Source: Thermosynechococcus sp. HN-54 (lineage in GTDB: Bacteria; Cyanobacteriota; Cyanobacteriia; Thermosynechococcales; Thermosynechococcaceae). From it: a stretch of DNA of 64,000 bases. Below the pieces are notes generated by a model, which was given only the letters and a program-made list of their open reading frames with translations, was not told the origin of the DNA and made no database searches. The translations under genes were made by a program, and so were the position numbers. Numbering within the stretch: position 1 is the first letter of the stretch; each line of letters starts with the position of its first letter. The stretch lies in assembly GCF_023650955.1 (NCBI RefSeq), contig NZ_CP098039.1, positions 558,001 to 622,000 of the forward strand. The letters are read 5' to 3'. This document shows positions 36,533 to 46,553 of this stretch, one piece after another.

Positions 36533-37302
36533 GGCTGTTTCGTCGAGTGGGATTCTTCAAGGGGGGCGCCGAGATAGACTTCAATGACACGGGGGTCGTT
36601 TTGGACTTCTGCAATCGAACCTTCGCAGAGCACTGAGCCTTCATGGAGCACCGTCACCGTGCGGGCAATTTGGCGCACAAACTCCATATCGTGCTCAATC
36701 ACAATAATGGAATGGCTTTCGGCCAAGGCCAGCAGTAGCTCCCCTGTGAGGTGTGTTTCCTCATCGGTAAGGCCGGCAACGGGCTCATCCACCAGCAGCA
36801 AATCTGGGGATTGTGCCACCAGCATGCCAATTTCTAGCCATTGCTTTTCACCGTGGGAGAGGAGTCCTGCCGGAAAGTTTGCCTTTGGCCGCAGACCAAT
36901 GGTGTCAATGAGGGTTTGTAGGCGATCGCGCTCCTGCCGCGACGGTCGCTGAAATAGGGTTGCCCATACCCTCTTGTGGCGCGCCCCCACCAACTCCAAG
37001 TTTTCCCGCACTGTAAGGTTGAGATAGACACGGGGGGTTTGAAACTTACGGCCAATGCCCATACGGGCAATTTGATCCTCACTGTAGCGGCGTAGATTGC
37101 GACCCTTGAAGAGCACTCGCCCCTGGGTTGGCTTGACTTTCCCCGTAATGACATCGAGGAACGTGGTTTTACCCGCACCATTGGGGCCGATAATTACCCG
37201 TAGCTCCCCCGCCTGCATGCGAAAGGAAAGATGGTTGAGGGCGTTGAAACCATCAAAGCTAACAGTGAGATCCTCAATTTCTAGAATTGGTGGTGATGTC
37301 AC
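36529..37302 (-). CDS. urtD: Urea ABC transporter ATP-binding protein UrtD
   Basis: A 257-residue LivG-like ATPase: Walker A GPNGAGKTT, signature LSHGEKQWLEIG (the variant typical of UrtD) and Walker B LLLVDEPVAGLT. ATGA overlaps with both neighbours show tight translational coupling within the operon. Confidence 0.95.
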   Translation of the reverse strand: MTSPPILEIEDLTVSFDGFNALNHLSFRMQAGELRVIIGPNGAGKTTFLDVITGKVKPTQGRVLFKGRNLRRYSEDQIARMGIGRKFQTPRVYLNLTVRENLELVGARHKRVWATLFQRPSRQERDRLQTLIDTIGLRPKANFPAGLLSHGEKQWLEIGMLVAQSPDLLLVDEPVAGLTDEETHLTGELLLALAESHSIIVIEHDMEFVRQIARTVTVLHEGSVLCEGSIAEVQNDPRVIEVYLGAPLEESHSTKQP

Positions 37303-38477
37303 GGTGAGTGTTTGCCCTCCTGTTCGAGCACTTCACGTTCGTATTGCACCTCCGGATCAAACTCCAACTCCGGATAGGTGGCTACGGGCTGTGGCCGTCC
37401 CCAAAGTTTCGCGATCAGGTTGGGGGCTTCCGTACGCAGCCAGCCAACAATACCGCTGGGTAACGCCAAGACCACCATGAGGAAAAGCGCCCCTTGGAAA
37501 AACAGCCAAATATCGGCAAACTGTTCGCTGAGGAGGCTGCGGGCAAAGTTGACAAGAAGTGCCCCCAGTACCGCCCCAATCAGGCTGGCACGACCGCCAA
37601 CCGCCACCCAAATCACCATCTCAATCGAGAAAGCAATATCCATTGCCCGTGGTGAGATAATGCCTGTGCGTAGGGTAAAGAGGGCACCCCCGATCCCCGC
37701 CAAGGCAGCGGAAATGGCAAAAACGAGTACTTTATAACTAGTGGGGTTGTATCCCGAAAAGCGGACACGGGCTTCGTCATCGCGGATGGCAACCAGCAGC
37801 CGGCCAAAACGTCCCATAGTCAGCCAACGGCAGAGAAGATAGGCCAGAGCCAAAAAGATCACCGTCAGGACATAGAACCAATACTGCGTTTGGGGACTGC
37901 GCACAGGAAACCCCAACAGGGTTTGAAAATCCGTTAAACCATTGGTGCCGTTAAAAAGCTTTTGCTGACCATTGAAGAAGTTAAAGAAGACAATAATGGC
38001 CGCTTGGGTAAGGATGGAAAAATAGACCCCCCGAATGCGGTTGCGAAAGACAAGGTACCCCAAAAGTGCCCCCAGTAGGGCTGGAATCAAAACCACTGCT
38101 GTTACGGCAAAGGCAAAGGAATAGAAGGGATACCAAAACCACGGCAACTCCGTGACGCCGTAGAGAATCATAAAGTCGGGTAAGGGGCTAGAGGCAGTGG
38201 CGGGTACTTGCAACTTCAGGTGCATGGCGATCGCGTACCCCCCCAAAGCAAAGAAAATGCCATGGCCAAGGCTGAGCAACCCTGTAAAGCCCCAAATCAG
38301 ATCAATTCCCAAAGCAACAATAGCCAAGGCCAGATAGCGGTGGAGGAGATCCAAACGAAAGCCCGGCAAAAGCGGCGGCATCAGAAAAATCAGGATCAGG
38401 GCAAGAGCAACCACGACGAATAACTCGCGGCCACTCAGACGATCCTTGGGAAAGGAGAACTGCGGTAGCTTAGGCAT
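37299..38477 (-). CDS. urtC: Urea ABC transporter permease UrtC
   Basis: About 392 residues, a LivM-like permease with 8-10 hydrophobic helices and the GFTGLLSLGHGIFFALGGYAIAMHL motif. ATG 38477 (MPKLPQFSF) overlaps the urtB stop by 8 bases and is preferred over an in-frame start 19 codons upstream that lies well inside urtB. Confidence 0.94.
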   Translation of the reverse strand: MPKLPQFSFPKDRLSGRELFVVVALALILIFLMPPLLPGFRLDLLHRYLALAIVALGIDLIWGFTGLLSLGHGIFFALGGYAIAMHLKLQVPATASSPLPDFMILYGVTELPWFWYPFYSFAFAVTAVVLIPALLGALLGYLVFRNRIRGVYFSILTQAAIIVFFNFFNGQQKLFNGTNGLTDFQTLLGFPVRSPQTQYWFYVLTVIFLALAYLLCRWLTMGRFGRLLVAIRDDEARVRFSGYNPTSYKVLVFAISAALAGIGGALFTLRTGIISPRAMDIAFSIEMVIWVAVGGRASLIGAVLGALLVNFARSLLSEQFADIWLFFQGALFLMVVLALPSGIVGWLRTEAPNLIAKLWGRPQPVATYPELEFDPEVQYEREVLEQEGKHSP

Positions 38478-39627
38478 CGACCGTCCGTCCTTTTTGTGGG
38501 AAAAGACCAGCGGGACGCACTTGCAGGAAAGCAATGATCAGGATGAAGACCATCACCCGTGCCATGCTGGTACTGGCAAAAAATTCAAAGAAGTCAAACA
38601 GTGCCGTTTGCGGTTCAAGAAAGCGGGTCATCAACCCCGAACCAATGACATAATTGACAAAGCCAATGCCAAGGGCAGCCACGATTGACCCAACAATTTT
38701 ACCGACGCCGCCAACAACCACGACCATGAAGGCTTCGACAATGTAGTTCTGCCCTGTATTCGGACTCACAGAACCCAAGAGGCTAATGGCACACCCTGCT
38801 ATCCCCGCTAGACCAGAGCCAAGGGCAAAGGTGAGTGCATCCACTGTTTCAGTGGGAATCCCCAAGCAGGCACTCATACTGCGGTTTTGGGTCACAGCGC
38901 GAATCCGTAGCCCCCATTGCGATCGCAGCAGAAAGAGGTAAATCGCTACCAGACACACTGCCGTCAGGGCAATAATAAAGAGGCGGACAAAGGGAAACTG
39001 CACCCCCCAGAGATTCACCCCTCCCCGCAGCCAACTGGGGGCCGTCACATCCACCCCCTGAGCGCCAAACCAAGGCTTTGTCATTGCCAGACCCACCGCG
39101 CCCCCAGCCACAAAGCCAGCCGTCAGGCCAATCCCGACAGAGAGCACTAGTAACACTGGCCTTACCCAAGCCTGCCAACGGGGGGCGATCGCCCGTTTGG
39201 AGAGGAGCCAGCGGCCACCAAAGAAGAGCAGACAAAAGAGGGCGATTTGCAGCGTCATCTGCCAACTGATACTGCGCACCAACTGTTGCAGGATCAAACT
39301 CACGCCCCAAGTGGCCAAGAGGGTTTCGAGGGGGCGACCATAGAGATAGCGAATGACTCCCCGTTCAAGGAGGAGACCGACACCAGCGGCAACGCCAAAG
39401 GCCAAGGGCACTGCTATCAATAGATAAGCATCAAACCAACCCTCCCCCAGTTGGCGGAAGCCATTTTGTACCACGAAGGTGGTGTAGGCTCCCAGCATCA
39501 TCAGTTCACCGTGGGCAAGGTTAATCACGCCCATAATGCCAAAGACGATCGCCAGCCCCAGTGCGGTTAACAGCAACACCGCACCAATACTCATGCCATT
39601 GAAGACACTTTCTAGCAAAAAGGTCAT
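38470..39627 (-). CDS. urtB: Urea ABC transporter permease UrtB
   Basis: About 385 residues, a LivH-like permease. The N-terminal block (ALGLAIVFGIMGVINLAHGELMMLGAYTTF) and the C-terminal FMVVVVGGVGKIVGSIVAALGIG segment are diagnostic. An ATG at 39627 fits better than a TTG three codons earlier. About 110 bases separate it from urtA, and they contain a hairpin. Confidence 0.94.
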   Translation of the reverse strand: MTFLLESVFNGMSIGAVLLLTALGLAIVFGIMGVINLAHGELMMLGAYTTFVVQNGFRQLGEGWFDAYLLIAVPLAFGVAAGVGLLLERGVIRYLYGRPLETLLATWGVSLILQQLVRSISWQMTLQIALFCLLFFGGRWLLSKRAIAPRWQAWVRPVLLVLSVGIGLTAGFVAGGAVGLAMTKPWFGAQGVDVTAPSWLRGGVNLWGVQFPFVRLFIIALTAVCLVAIYLFLLRSQWGLRIRAVTQNRSMSACLGIPTETVDALTFALGSGLAGIAGCAISLLGSVSPNTGQNYIVEAFMVVVVGGVGKIVGSIVAALGIGFVNYVIGSGLMTRFLEPQTALFDFFEFFASTSMARVMVFILIIAFLQVRPAGLFPQKGRTVDA

Positions 39628-39645
39628 CGTTCTCAAACCTGTGGG

Positions 39646-39696
39646 AAAAAAGCCACCCCGGACAGTTAACCGCGATCGTCAACCGCCTTGGGGGGC
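39646..39696 (-). terminator. Leaky terminator or attenuator between urtA and urtB
   Basis: On the minus strand GCCCCCC (39690-39696) can pair with GGGGTGGC (39652-39659) with one bulge, and six T's follow at 39646-39651. The loop is long (about 30 bases). A partial stop here would give more binding protein UrtA than permease, as is common in such operons; that part is inference. Confidence 0.45.
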
Positions 39697-39738
39697 AAAA
39701 ACTGTTTTCAGGACTACTAAATTGCGGAAATGAGGAAA

Positions 39739-41052
39739 TCAAGCCCCCGCAGCCTTAAATTTGCCGGGGTTATCCACATCGGTGCGCGTCCAGTCACAGG
39801 CAAATCCCTTCGTTTCCGCCACAAACTGGTTCCAGGGCAGCGGATCTACGGGTTGAGGTGTGGAATAGACAATCTTAAAGAGACCATCTTCCCCTACTTC
39901 ACCGATGCGCACGGTTTTGGAAATGTGGTGGTTCGGGAACATTTTCACTGGCCCTTCAGGCGCACTAAAGGTCTGGCCAATCGCTGCTTGGCGCACTTTT
40001 TCTAAATCGTCGGCTGTCCCTGCCTGCTCCACCGCTTGCTTCCACAGGTGAACAGCAATATAGGCGGCCTCCATTGGGTCATTGGTGACGCGGTTTTGGC
40101 CAAACTTGGCTTTGAAGGCCTCCACAAAGGATTTATTTTCGGGAGTTTCCACCGTCATGAAGTAGTTCCAAGCGGCATAGTGCCCCTTTAGATATTCGAC
40201 ACCGATGGCTTGAACCTCTTCCTCAGCAATACTGACGGACATGGTTGGGTATTTGTCGGGCGTTAGGCCAGCCCCTTGCAGTTGTTTGAAGAAGGCCACG
40301 TTGCTATCGCCATTGAGGGTGTTGAAAATCACACCACCATCGGGCAAGGCATTGCGGATTTTTGTGATGATAGGGGTAACTTCCGTGTTGCCCAAGGGGA
40401 GATAGTCTTCCCCGACGGTTTCACCGCCTTTGGCTGCCAGTTGTGCCTTGATAATGGTGTTGGCCGTGCGGGGAAAGACATAGTCGGAACCCACAAGAAA
40501 GAATTTTTTCCCCTTGTTTTGCAACAGCCAATCCACCGCTGGCTCAATTTGCTGGTTGGGAGCCGCGCCAGTGTAGAAGATATTTTTTGAGCACTCTTGG
40601 CCTTCGTACTGCACGGGATACCACAGCATGTGGTTTTTAGCTTCAAAAACCGGCAATACAGCTTTGCGAGAAGCAGAGGTCCAACAGCCAAACACCGCCA
40701 CTACCTTATCTTGATCAATGAGCTTTGTGGCTTTTTCGGCAAAGGTTGGCCAGTCGGATGCCCCGTCCTCTAGAATCGCTTCAATCTGCTTACCAAGAAC
40801 CCCCCCCGCTTGGTTGATTTGCTCAATGGCCAGTTGGGTAGCATCCACCACGCTCTTTTCACTAATGGCCATCGTGCCACTCAGGGAGTGGAGAATCCCC
40901 ACTTTGATCGGATTGCCACTGGGAGCTGGGGTTTGTCCACCGCCGCCCGTTTGTGTGGCTGGGGCGCAGCCTTTGATGAGTAGGCTCGTTCCCAATGCAG
41001 CTGAGCCATAGACCAAAAACTTCCGTCGTCCGAGTCCGAATTGTTGAGCCAT
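39739..41052 (-). CDS. urtA: Urea ABC transporter substrate-binding lipoprotein UrtA
   Basis: A 437-residue periplasmic urea-binding protein. The N-terminus has GRRKFLVYG, a twin-arginine-like start, and a lipobox-like IKGC, so it is probably lipid-anchored after export. The mature part matches UrtA/AmiC-like binding proteins ([75 protein letters not shown]). It is first in the operon, behind an NtcA-type promoter. Confidence 0.96.
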   Translation of the reverse strand: MAQQFGLGRRKFLVYGSAALGTSLLIKGCAPATQTGGGGQTPAPSGNPIKVGILHSLSGTMAISEKSVVDATQLAIEQINQAGGVLGKQIEAILEDGASDWPTFAEKATKLIDQDKVVAVFGCWTSASRKAVLPVFEAKNHMLWYPVQYEGQECSKNIFYTGAAPNQQIEPAVDWLLQNKGKKFFLVGSDYVFPRTANTIIKAQLAAKGGETVGEDYLPLGNTEVTPIITKIRNALPDGGVIFNTLNGDSNVAFFKQLQGAGLTPDKYPTMSVSIAEEEVQAIGVEYLKGHYAAWNYFMTVETPENKSFVEAFKAKFGQNRVTNDPMEAAYIAVHLWKQAVEQAGTADDLEKVRQAAIGQTFSAPEGPVKMFPNHHISKTVRIGEVGEDGLFKIVYSTPQPVDPLPWNQFVAETKGFACDWTRTDVDNPGKFKAAGA

Positions 41053-41084
41053 GGGGTTTTGCTGTCTCGTATAAGCAAGAATCT

Positions 41085-41132
41085 CCCATAGGTTAAGGGG
41101 ACGTTATTGGTGCAAACTGTATCCTAGGCTAC
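41085..41132 (-). promoter_or_regulatory. NtcA-activated promoter of urtABCDE
   Basis: On the minus strand the perfect NtcA consensus GTA-N8-TAC lies at 41119-41132 (GTAGCCTAGGATAC). It is followed after 23 bases by TAACCT (41090-41095), which fits the TAN3T -10 box. This is the layout of class II NtcA-dependent promoters. The ATG of urtA is about 38 bases past the -10 box. It predicts induction under nitrogen limitation. Confidence 0.85.
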
Positions 41133-41189
41133 TAAGTTTGGGCGATCGCTCCCTAAGAAGAATTACGCTAAGTAAACAACGGTATCTCC

Positions 41190-41564
<375 letters not shown>

Positions 41565-42773
41565 TTAGGGATCGACCCAGCGGCCGTCCGCCTTGATTAA
41601 TTCCACAAGGGCAGCCACTCCTTCGGCTTCAGGGACTTTCTTGACTTCCTCACGACCGCGATAGAGGGAGATGTAGCCAGGTTGTTTGCCCACATAGCCA
41701 TAGTCGGCGTCGGCCATTTCCCCCGGACCATTGACAATGCAGCCCATGACGGCAATGTTGAGACCCGTCAGGTGTTTGGTTGCTTCGCGGACTTTGTGCA
41801 GCACTTCCTCAAGATTAAAGAGGGTACGGCCACAGGAGGGACAGGCCACATACTCCACCATGGTTCGCCGTAGTCCCAAGGCCTGCAAAATGCCGTAGCA
41901 AACCGGGATTTCTTTTTCGGGGGCTTCAGTGAGGGAGACACGAATCGTATCGCCAATGCCCTCGGCGAGGAGGGTGGCAATGCCCGCGGTGGATTTGATA
42001 CGGCCATACTCGCCATCGCCGGCTTCGGTAACTCCCAAGTGGAGAGGATAATCCATGCCCAGTTCATCCATGCGCTTGACCATGAGGCGGTTGGCGGCAA
42101 TCATCACGGGTACCCGTGAGGCCTTGAGGGAAATTTCAAGGTTATAGAAGTTCAAAGACTCGCAGATACGGATAAATTCTAGGGCGGACTCCACCATGCC
42201 CTCAGGGGTGTCGCCATAGGTAAAGAGCATTCGCTCCGAAAGGGAACCATGATTCACGCCAATGCGCATGGATTTGCCTTGATCCCGCAGGGAGATCACC
42301 AGCGGTTCAAGAGTTTCGCGAATTTTGGCACCAATTTCTTCAAACTCGGCTTGGGTATATTCGGTGCGATCAGGTTTGGGCTTCTCAAAGACGTATAGAC
42401 CCGGATTGATGCGCACATTGTCCACATACTTGGCGACTTCGAGGGCAATTTTCATGCCGTTGTGGTGAACATCGGCGACAAGGGGCACAGGTTTGTAGGT
42501 TTTGTAAAGGCGATTGCGAATTTCTTCCATGGCTTTGGCATGGGCAAGGCTGGGCACCGTGACCCGCACAATTTCACAGCCAATTTCATGGAGACGACGA
42601 ATGGCGGCCACTGAGCCTTCTATATCTAGGGTGTCTTCATTGATCATTGATTGCACGGCCACCGGATGACCGCCACCAATGATGACAGAGCCGATAGGTA
42701 CAGGACGGGTTTTGCGACGGACAATGGTGGTTTCTGTTGGCAGAGATTGAACTGGAGTCGGCAGGGTTTGCAT
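41565..42773 (-). CDS. ispG: 4-hydroxy-3-methylbut-2-enyl diphosphate synthase IspG
   Basis: About 402 residues. The iron-sulfur enzyme of the MEP pathway that converts MEcPP to HMBPP for carotenoid, phytol and quinone synthesis. The cluster cysteines are seen in ACPSCGR and [23 protein letters not shown] near the N-terminus and [18 protein letters not shown] (a plant/cyanobacterial-type insert) support the call. ATG 42773 (MQTLPTPVQ) is preferred over an in-frame start 30 codons upstream. Confidence 0.97.
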   Translation of the reverse strand: MQTLPTPVQSLPTETTIVRRKTRPVPIGSVIIGGGHPVAVQSMINEDTLDIEGSVAAIRRLHEIGCEIVRVTVPSLAHAKAMEEIRNRLYKTYKPVPLVADVHHNGMKIALEVAKYVDNVRINPGLYVFEKPKPDRTEYTQAEFEEIGAKIRETLEPLVISLRDQGKSMRIGVNHGSLSERMLFTYGDTPEGMVESALEFIRICESLNFYNLEISLKASRVPVMIAANRLMVKRMDELGMDYPLHLGVTEAGDGEYGRIKSTAGIATLLAEGIGDTIRVSLTEAPEKEIPVCYGILQALGLRRTMVEYVACPSCGRTLFNLEEVLHKVREATKHLTGLNIAVMGCIVNGPGEMADADYGYVGKQPGYISLYRGREEVKKVPEAEGVAALVELIKADGRWVDP

Positions 42774-42895
42774 AGGATTGGGTTCGCCAGTATCGCGCAA
42801 GTTCTCCCTTTCAGAATGCCATAGAAGCGGCAAGCTGGGGCAGGCGATCGCCCCTGTGAACATTTGCTATCCCTCTCTGGGAACTTAAGAAGCTC

Positions 42896-43255
42896 TTAGT
42901 CCGTCCTGTCAGCAGTTTTCTTTAACCACTGGAGGGCTGTTTCCAGTACCCGACCTGCGGTGGTAGCTGGTAAGTGGCGCACTTTAGCAACAATTTCATT
43001 GACCAGTTGCTCTTCGGCATGAATTGTGACATCGGTTTGATTGAGGTAGGCAATAAAGCTCTCCAAATCATCAAACCCAAAAACACGACATAACTTTAAT
43101 AGGTTTTCGGTATTCGGAAATAAGACCATCTTTTCCCATTTCTGCAAGCAGGTGTAGGAGATCCCTAGCTCAGCAGCAAAGGCACGTTGACTGCGCATCC
43201 CCCGCTTTTGACGTAGCAGTTTGGAGAGTTGTTTTCGAGAGAGTGAACTCACCAT
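42896..43255 (-). CDS. XRE-family helix-turn-helix protein
   Basis: About 119 residues. The N-terminal half is a Cro/CI-type helix-turn-helix (KLLRQKRGMRSQRAFAAELGISYTCLQKWEKMVLFPNTENLLKLCRVFGF). The C-terminal half (EQLVNEIVAKVRHL) is probably a dimerisation helix. ATG 43255 is preferred over a frame start 23 codons upstream. It is divergent from an Nlp-like regulator; the 165 bases between them hold several TGTCAA/TTGACA repeats. Confidence 0.85.
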   Translation of the reverse strand: MVSSLSRKQLSKLLRQKRGMRSQRAFAAELGISYTCLQKWEKMVLFPNTENLLKLCRVFGFDDLESFIAYLNQTDVTIHAEEQLVNEIVAKVRHLPATTAGRVLETALQWLKKTADRTD

Positions 43256-43310
43256 GCGGAACCTAGATACGCCCTTAGAAAGGGCAGCATGTCTTTGAAT
43301 AACTTTACAT

Positions 43311-43388
43311 GTCAACCTTGCCAATGAACACCCCCCGCTACTCTGTCAAAAGTTGTCGCTTGACAACATGGGTTCTCGCAACTAGCAT
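43311..43388. promoter_or_regulatory. Divergent operator/promoter between XRE and Nlp genes
   Basis: GTTGTC-GCTT-GACAAC (43352-43367) is a perfect inverted repeat that overlaps TTGACA (43360-43365). TTGACA is 17 bases from TAGCAT (43383-43388), a candidate promoter for the Nlp-type gene. Further TGTCAA half-sites lie at 43311-43316 and 43344-43349. The layout suggests auto- or cross-repression by one of the two HTH proteins. Confidence 0.55.
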
Positions 43389-43420
43389 TGAGTTGTTGGG
43401 CGCAGATTGATGACACCGCT

Positions 43421-43636
43421 ATGCATCCTGAGGACATTAAGGCAGAACTGCGGAAACGGGATTGGAATGGCGCAAAAATCGGCCAAAAGCTAGGGGTTTC
43501 TCGCCACTGTGTATCGGCAGTTATTCGTGGCCGTTCCCGCTCAGCAATGATTGAGAAGGAAATAGCAACGATTCTTGAAAAGCCCCTTTACGTTGTTTTC
43601 CCCGATTACTATAGTTGTCAGTCGCCCTCGGATTAA
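43421..43636 (+). CDS. Nlp/Ner-type HTH regulator
   Basis: About 71 residues, essentially one helix-turn-helix domain: MHPEDIKAELRKRDWNGAKIGQKLGVSRHCVSAVIRGRSRS. This matches the Ner/Nlp group, first known from phage Mu Ner and from SfsB. The C-terminal end (IEKEIATILEKPLYVVFPDYY) is also typical. ATG 43421 fits the family start; a TTG at 43388 would sit on the -10 box of the candidate promoter. Confidence 0.85.
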   Translation: MHPEDIKAELRKRDWNGAKIGQKLGVSRHCVSAVIRGRSRSAMIEKEIATILEKPLYVVFPDYYSCQSPSD

Positions 43637-43785
43637 TTTTTATTTTTATCTCTAACTATCTATCTTTAGTGTAGCCTAACAATTAGAAAGTTTTATCTTG
43701 GTAAATAATCTTTAATCTTTCAGTGTGTTCCTGAAATATTTCTTATTAGTACAACCATTCCTTTGATTAGGCTTGAACAAAACAA

Positions 43786-44778
43786 ATGAAGGGCACACTT
43801 ACTGAGTATATTCGCCTTTTTCCAGAGCCGATCGCGATCGTGAACAGTAACGGTGAAATTCTGGCAATCAACGATGGTGCCTCGCTCTTTTGGCAACAGG
43901 ATGCCCAAGAATTGATAGGTCAATCCCTCGCAGTGCTGCTCCAACAATCGCAGGATCAGGTACAGGCATGGTTAAAGCTGTGCCAAGGCAATGCCCAGAT
44001 GTTGGCTGCTCATTTTCCGATTCCTCAGCCTGAAACCAATCATTGGGTCATTGAAGGCATTGGTATCAATCTGGATGGCGAACCTGCAATTTTGACACGG
44101 ATTGTGCCTAGCTTTTGCCACAATCAGCAGTTACTCGCTGCCCAGTTACAGCAACTACAGGCAGAACTGGCTCGGCAAGTCGCCCTTGTGACGGAATTGC
44201 AACAGCGCCAGCAGACCCTAGAGCAGGAAAGACAGCAGCTACAAATCCTTGCCCAACGGGATCCGCTAACGGCTTTAGGGAATCGTCGTTTTTTTGACAA
44301 AGCCTTGAGTCGTCTTTGGCAGGAGGCGCAAGTTCAAGGCCACCCCTTGACGCTGGCGTTAATTGATATTGATGACTTTAAGGCCTATAACGACTGCTAT
44401 GGTCACTTGGCGGGCGATCGCGTGCTGCAACAGGTAGCTCACACCCTAAAGGCACATGTGCGCTCTAACGATGCTATTGCCCGCTATGGGGGTGAGGAGT
44501 TTACCTTGGTGCTGGCCTGCCTTTCTGCTGAAACAGCGCTGCAAATTCTCAATCGGATGCGCAACCATGTGCGGGAGCTAAAAATCCTTCAATCAAAGGC
44601 AGCATGTCATCCCTACATCACCGTGAGTGGAGGGCTATGTTTTGTGCCTGCTAGGAATAGGGCAACGCTAACAGAGATTTTTGCTATTGCTGATGTGGCG
44701 CTTTATCAGGCGAAGCAAGCGGGGCGCGATCGCTGTGTTCTGCTGACGTGGTCACCCAATGCACCTTCCAATCCTTAG
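43786..44778 (+). CDS. PAS-coiled coil-GGDEF diguanylate cyclase
   Basis: A 330-residue cytosolic enzyme that makes cyclic di-GMP from GTP. An N-terminal PAS-like domain (about 5-105; FPEPIAIVNSNGEILAIND) is followed by a Gln-rich coiled coil (about 112-155) and the cyclase domain. The active-site motif is GGEEF (235-239), and an inhibitory I-site RSND (226-229) sits five residues before it, so product inhibition is likely. It has no membrane segment and no EAL domain. Confidence 0.93.
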   Translation: MKGTLTEYIRLFPEPIAIVNSNGEILAINDGASLFWQQDAQELIGQSLAVLLQQSQDQVQAWLKLCQGNAQMLAAHFPIPQPETNHWVIEGIGINLDGEPAILTRIVPSFCHNQQLLAAQLQQLQAELARQVALVTELQQRQQTLEQERQQLQILAQRDPLTALGNRRFFDKALSRLWQEAQVQGHPLTLALIDIDDFKAYNDCYGHLAGDRVLQQVAHTLKAHVRSNDAIARYGGEEFTLVLACLSAETALQILNRMRNHVRELKILQSKAACHPYITVSGGLCFVPARNRATLTEIFAIADVALYQAKQAGRDRCVLLTWSPNAPSNP

Positions 44779-44844
44779 TGTTGTGATAGCGGTTGGCGAT
44801 CGCCCCCACCTCCGCTAGGATAAACTTGAGTTGCGTTTCCGCTA

Positions 44845-45048
44845 ATGGCTATGAATACTGCACCCAATTACTTTATTGCCAGTCAAATCACGATTGAGCC
44901 GCAGATTATCGTGGCGCAGAAATTCAAAGACACCTTGGGGGAAGACGTTTCTAAAGCGTGGGCAAACTTTGTCGATTCTGGCCAACTGTGGGCACTGATT
45001 ATTGGCCTCGCCATTGGCTGGATCTTTGGCAAGCTCCTGAATTTTTAG
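44845..45048 (+). CDS. Small single-span membrane protein
   Basis: A 67-residue protein: a polar N-terminal half (VAQKFKDTLGEDVSKAWANFVDSGQ) and a C-terminal membrane helix (LWALIIGLAIGWIFGKLLNF). I do not recognise a family. It lies only 15 bases upstream of argH on the same strand, so they share a transcript, but the link to arginine synthesis may be chance. Confidence 0.6.
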   Translation: MAMNTAPNYFIASQITIEPQIIVAQKFKDTLGEDVSKAWANFVDSGQLWALIIGLAIGWIFGKLLNF

Positions 45049-45063
45049 CCCTGAGATTTGCCT

Positions 45064-46455
45064 GTGAGTGCCCAACCCCAACCTTGGAGCCAGCGCTTTG
45101 AACAAGCCCTCCATCCGGCGATCGCCCGCTTCAATGCCAGTATTGGCTTTGACATTCGCCTCATTGAGTACGATCTCACCGGCTCCCAAGCCCATGCGCG
45201 CATGCTGGCAAAAACAGGGATTATTTCCCCTGAGGAAGCAGAAACGCTGATCCAAGGCCTTGAGCAAATTCGCCAAGAATATCGCGCTGGCCAGTTTACG
45301 CCTGGTATCGAAGCGGAGGACGTGCATTTTGCTGTCGAACGCCGCCTCACGGAATTGGTAGGGGATGTGGGCAAAAAACTGCACACGGCGCGATCGCGCA
45401 ACGATCAGGTGGGCACCGATATTCGCCTCTATTTGCGCTCAGAAATTGACCACATTCTTCAGCAACTGCGACAGTGGCAGCGTACTCTTTTGGACTTAGC
45501 AGAATCCCATGGGGAAACGCTCATCCCCGGTTACACCCACCTGCAACGGGCACAACCTCTGAGCTTAGCTCACCATCTGCTGGCCTATGTGGAAATGGCA
45601 GCGCGGGACATCGAGCGACTGCAACAAATTCGTGAGCGGGTGAATGTCTCTCCCTTGGGGGCGGGAGCACTGGCGGGCACTACCTTTCCCATCGATCGCC
45701 ACTACACCGCAGAATTGTTGGGCTTTCGCGAACCCTATCGCAATAGCCTCGATGCCGTCAGCGATCGCGATTTTGCCATTGAATTTCTCTGCGCGGCTAG
45801 CTTGATCATGGTGCACCTGTCGCGCCTCTCGGAGGAGATTATTCTGTGGGCTTCCGAGGAGTTTGCCTTTGTCAAGCTCAGCGATACCTGTGCCACTGGC
45901 TCTAGCATCATGCCCCAAAAGAAAAATCCCGATGTGCCGGAGTTAGTGCGGGGAAAAACGGGGCGAGTGTTTGGCCATTTGCAAGCGCTCTTGGTGATCA
46001 TGAAGGGGCTGCCCTTGGCTTACAACAAAGACTTGCAAGAGGATAAAGAGGCTCTTTTCGATGCCGTGGATACTGTCCGTGCCTGCCTAGAGGCGATGAC
46101 GATCCTGATGGCGGAGGGCGTCGTGTTTCAACCGCACCGCTTGGCGGCGGCTGTCGAGAGTGATTTTGCCAATGCGACGGATGTGGCGGATTACTTGGCC
46201 AGCAAGGGGGTGCCCTTTCGTGAGGCCTACAACCTCGTGGGTCAGGTGGTGAAAAACTGCCTTGCTCAAGGAAAGTTCCTCAAAGACCTCACCCTCGAGG
46301 AATGGCAAGCCCTACACCCCGCCTTTGCAGCGGATATTTACGAACGGATCGCACCGCGACAGGTGGTGGCTGCCCGCAATAGCTATGGCGGGACGGGGTT
46401 TGATCAGGTGCGCCAAGCCCTTGCTGCGGCTCGCGATCGCCTTAATGATTTTTAA
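45064..46455 (+). CDS. argH: Argininosuccinate lyase
   Basis: About 463 residues. The last step of arginine synthesis: argininosuccinate to arginine and fumarate. The superfamily signature [12 protein letters not shown] is present, with [18 protein letters not shown] and [20 protein letters not shown]. The start is a GTG at 45064 or the TTG two codons earlier; neither has a strong ribosome site, which suggests coupling to the small gene upstream. Confidence 0.97.
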   Translation: MSAQPQPWSQRFEQALHPAIARFNASIGFDIRLIEYDLTGSQAHARMLAKTGIISPEEAETLIQGLEQIRQEYRAGQFTPGIEAEDVHFAVERRLTELVGDVGKKLHTARSRNDQVGTDIRLYLRSEIDHILQQLRQWQRTLLDLAESHGETLIPGYTHLQRAQPLSLAHHLLAYVEMAARDIERLQQIRERVNVSPLGAGALAGTTFPIDRHYTAELLGFREPYRNSLDAVSDRDFAIEFLCAASLIMVHLSRLSEEIILWASEEFAFVKLSDTCATGSSIMPQKKNPDVPELVRGKTGRVFGHLQALLVIMKGLPLAYNKDLQEDKEALFDAVDTVRACLEAMTILMAEGVVFQPHRLAAAVESDFANATDVADYLASKGVPFREAYNLVGQVVKNCLAQGKFLKDLTLEEWQALHPAFAADIYERIAPRQVVAARNSYGGTGFDQVRQALAAARDRLNDF

Positions 46456-46553
46456 TGAAAAACGGTGTCATTTACCCTTAGCCTGAGAAATAGACTGTTC
46501 TTACGGTCGCTTTTAGAAACAAAACGTTGCAAACTTTTAAGAAGGATCTCGTG

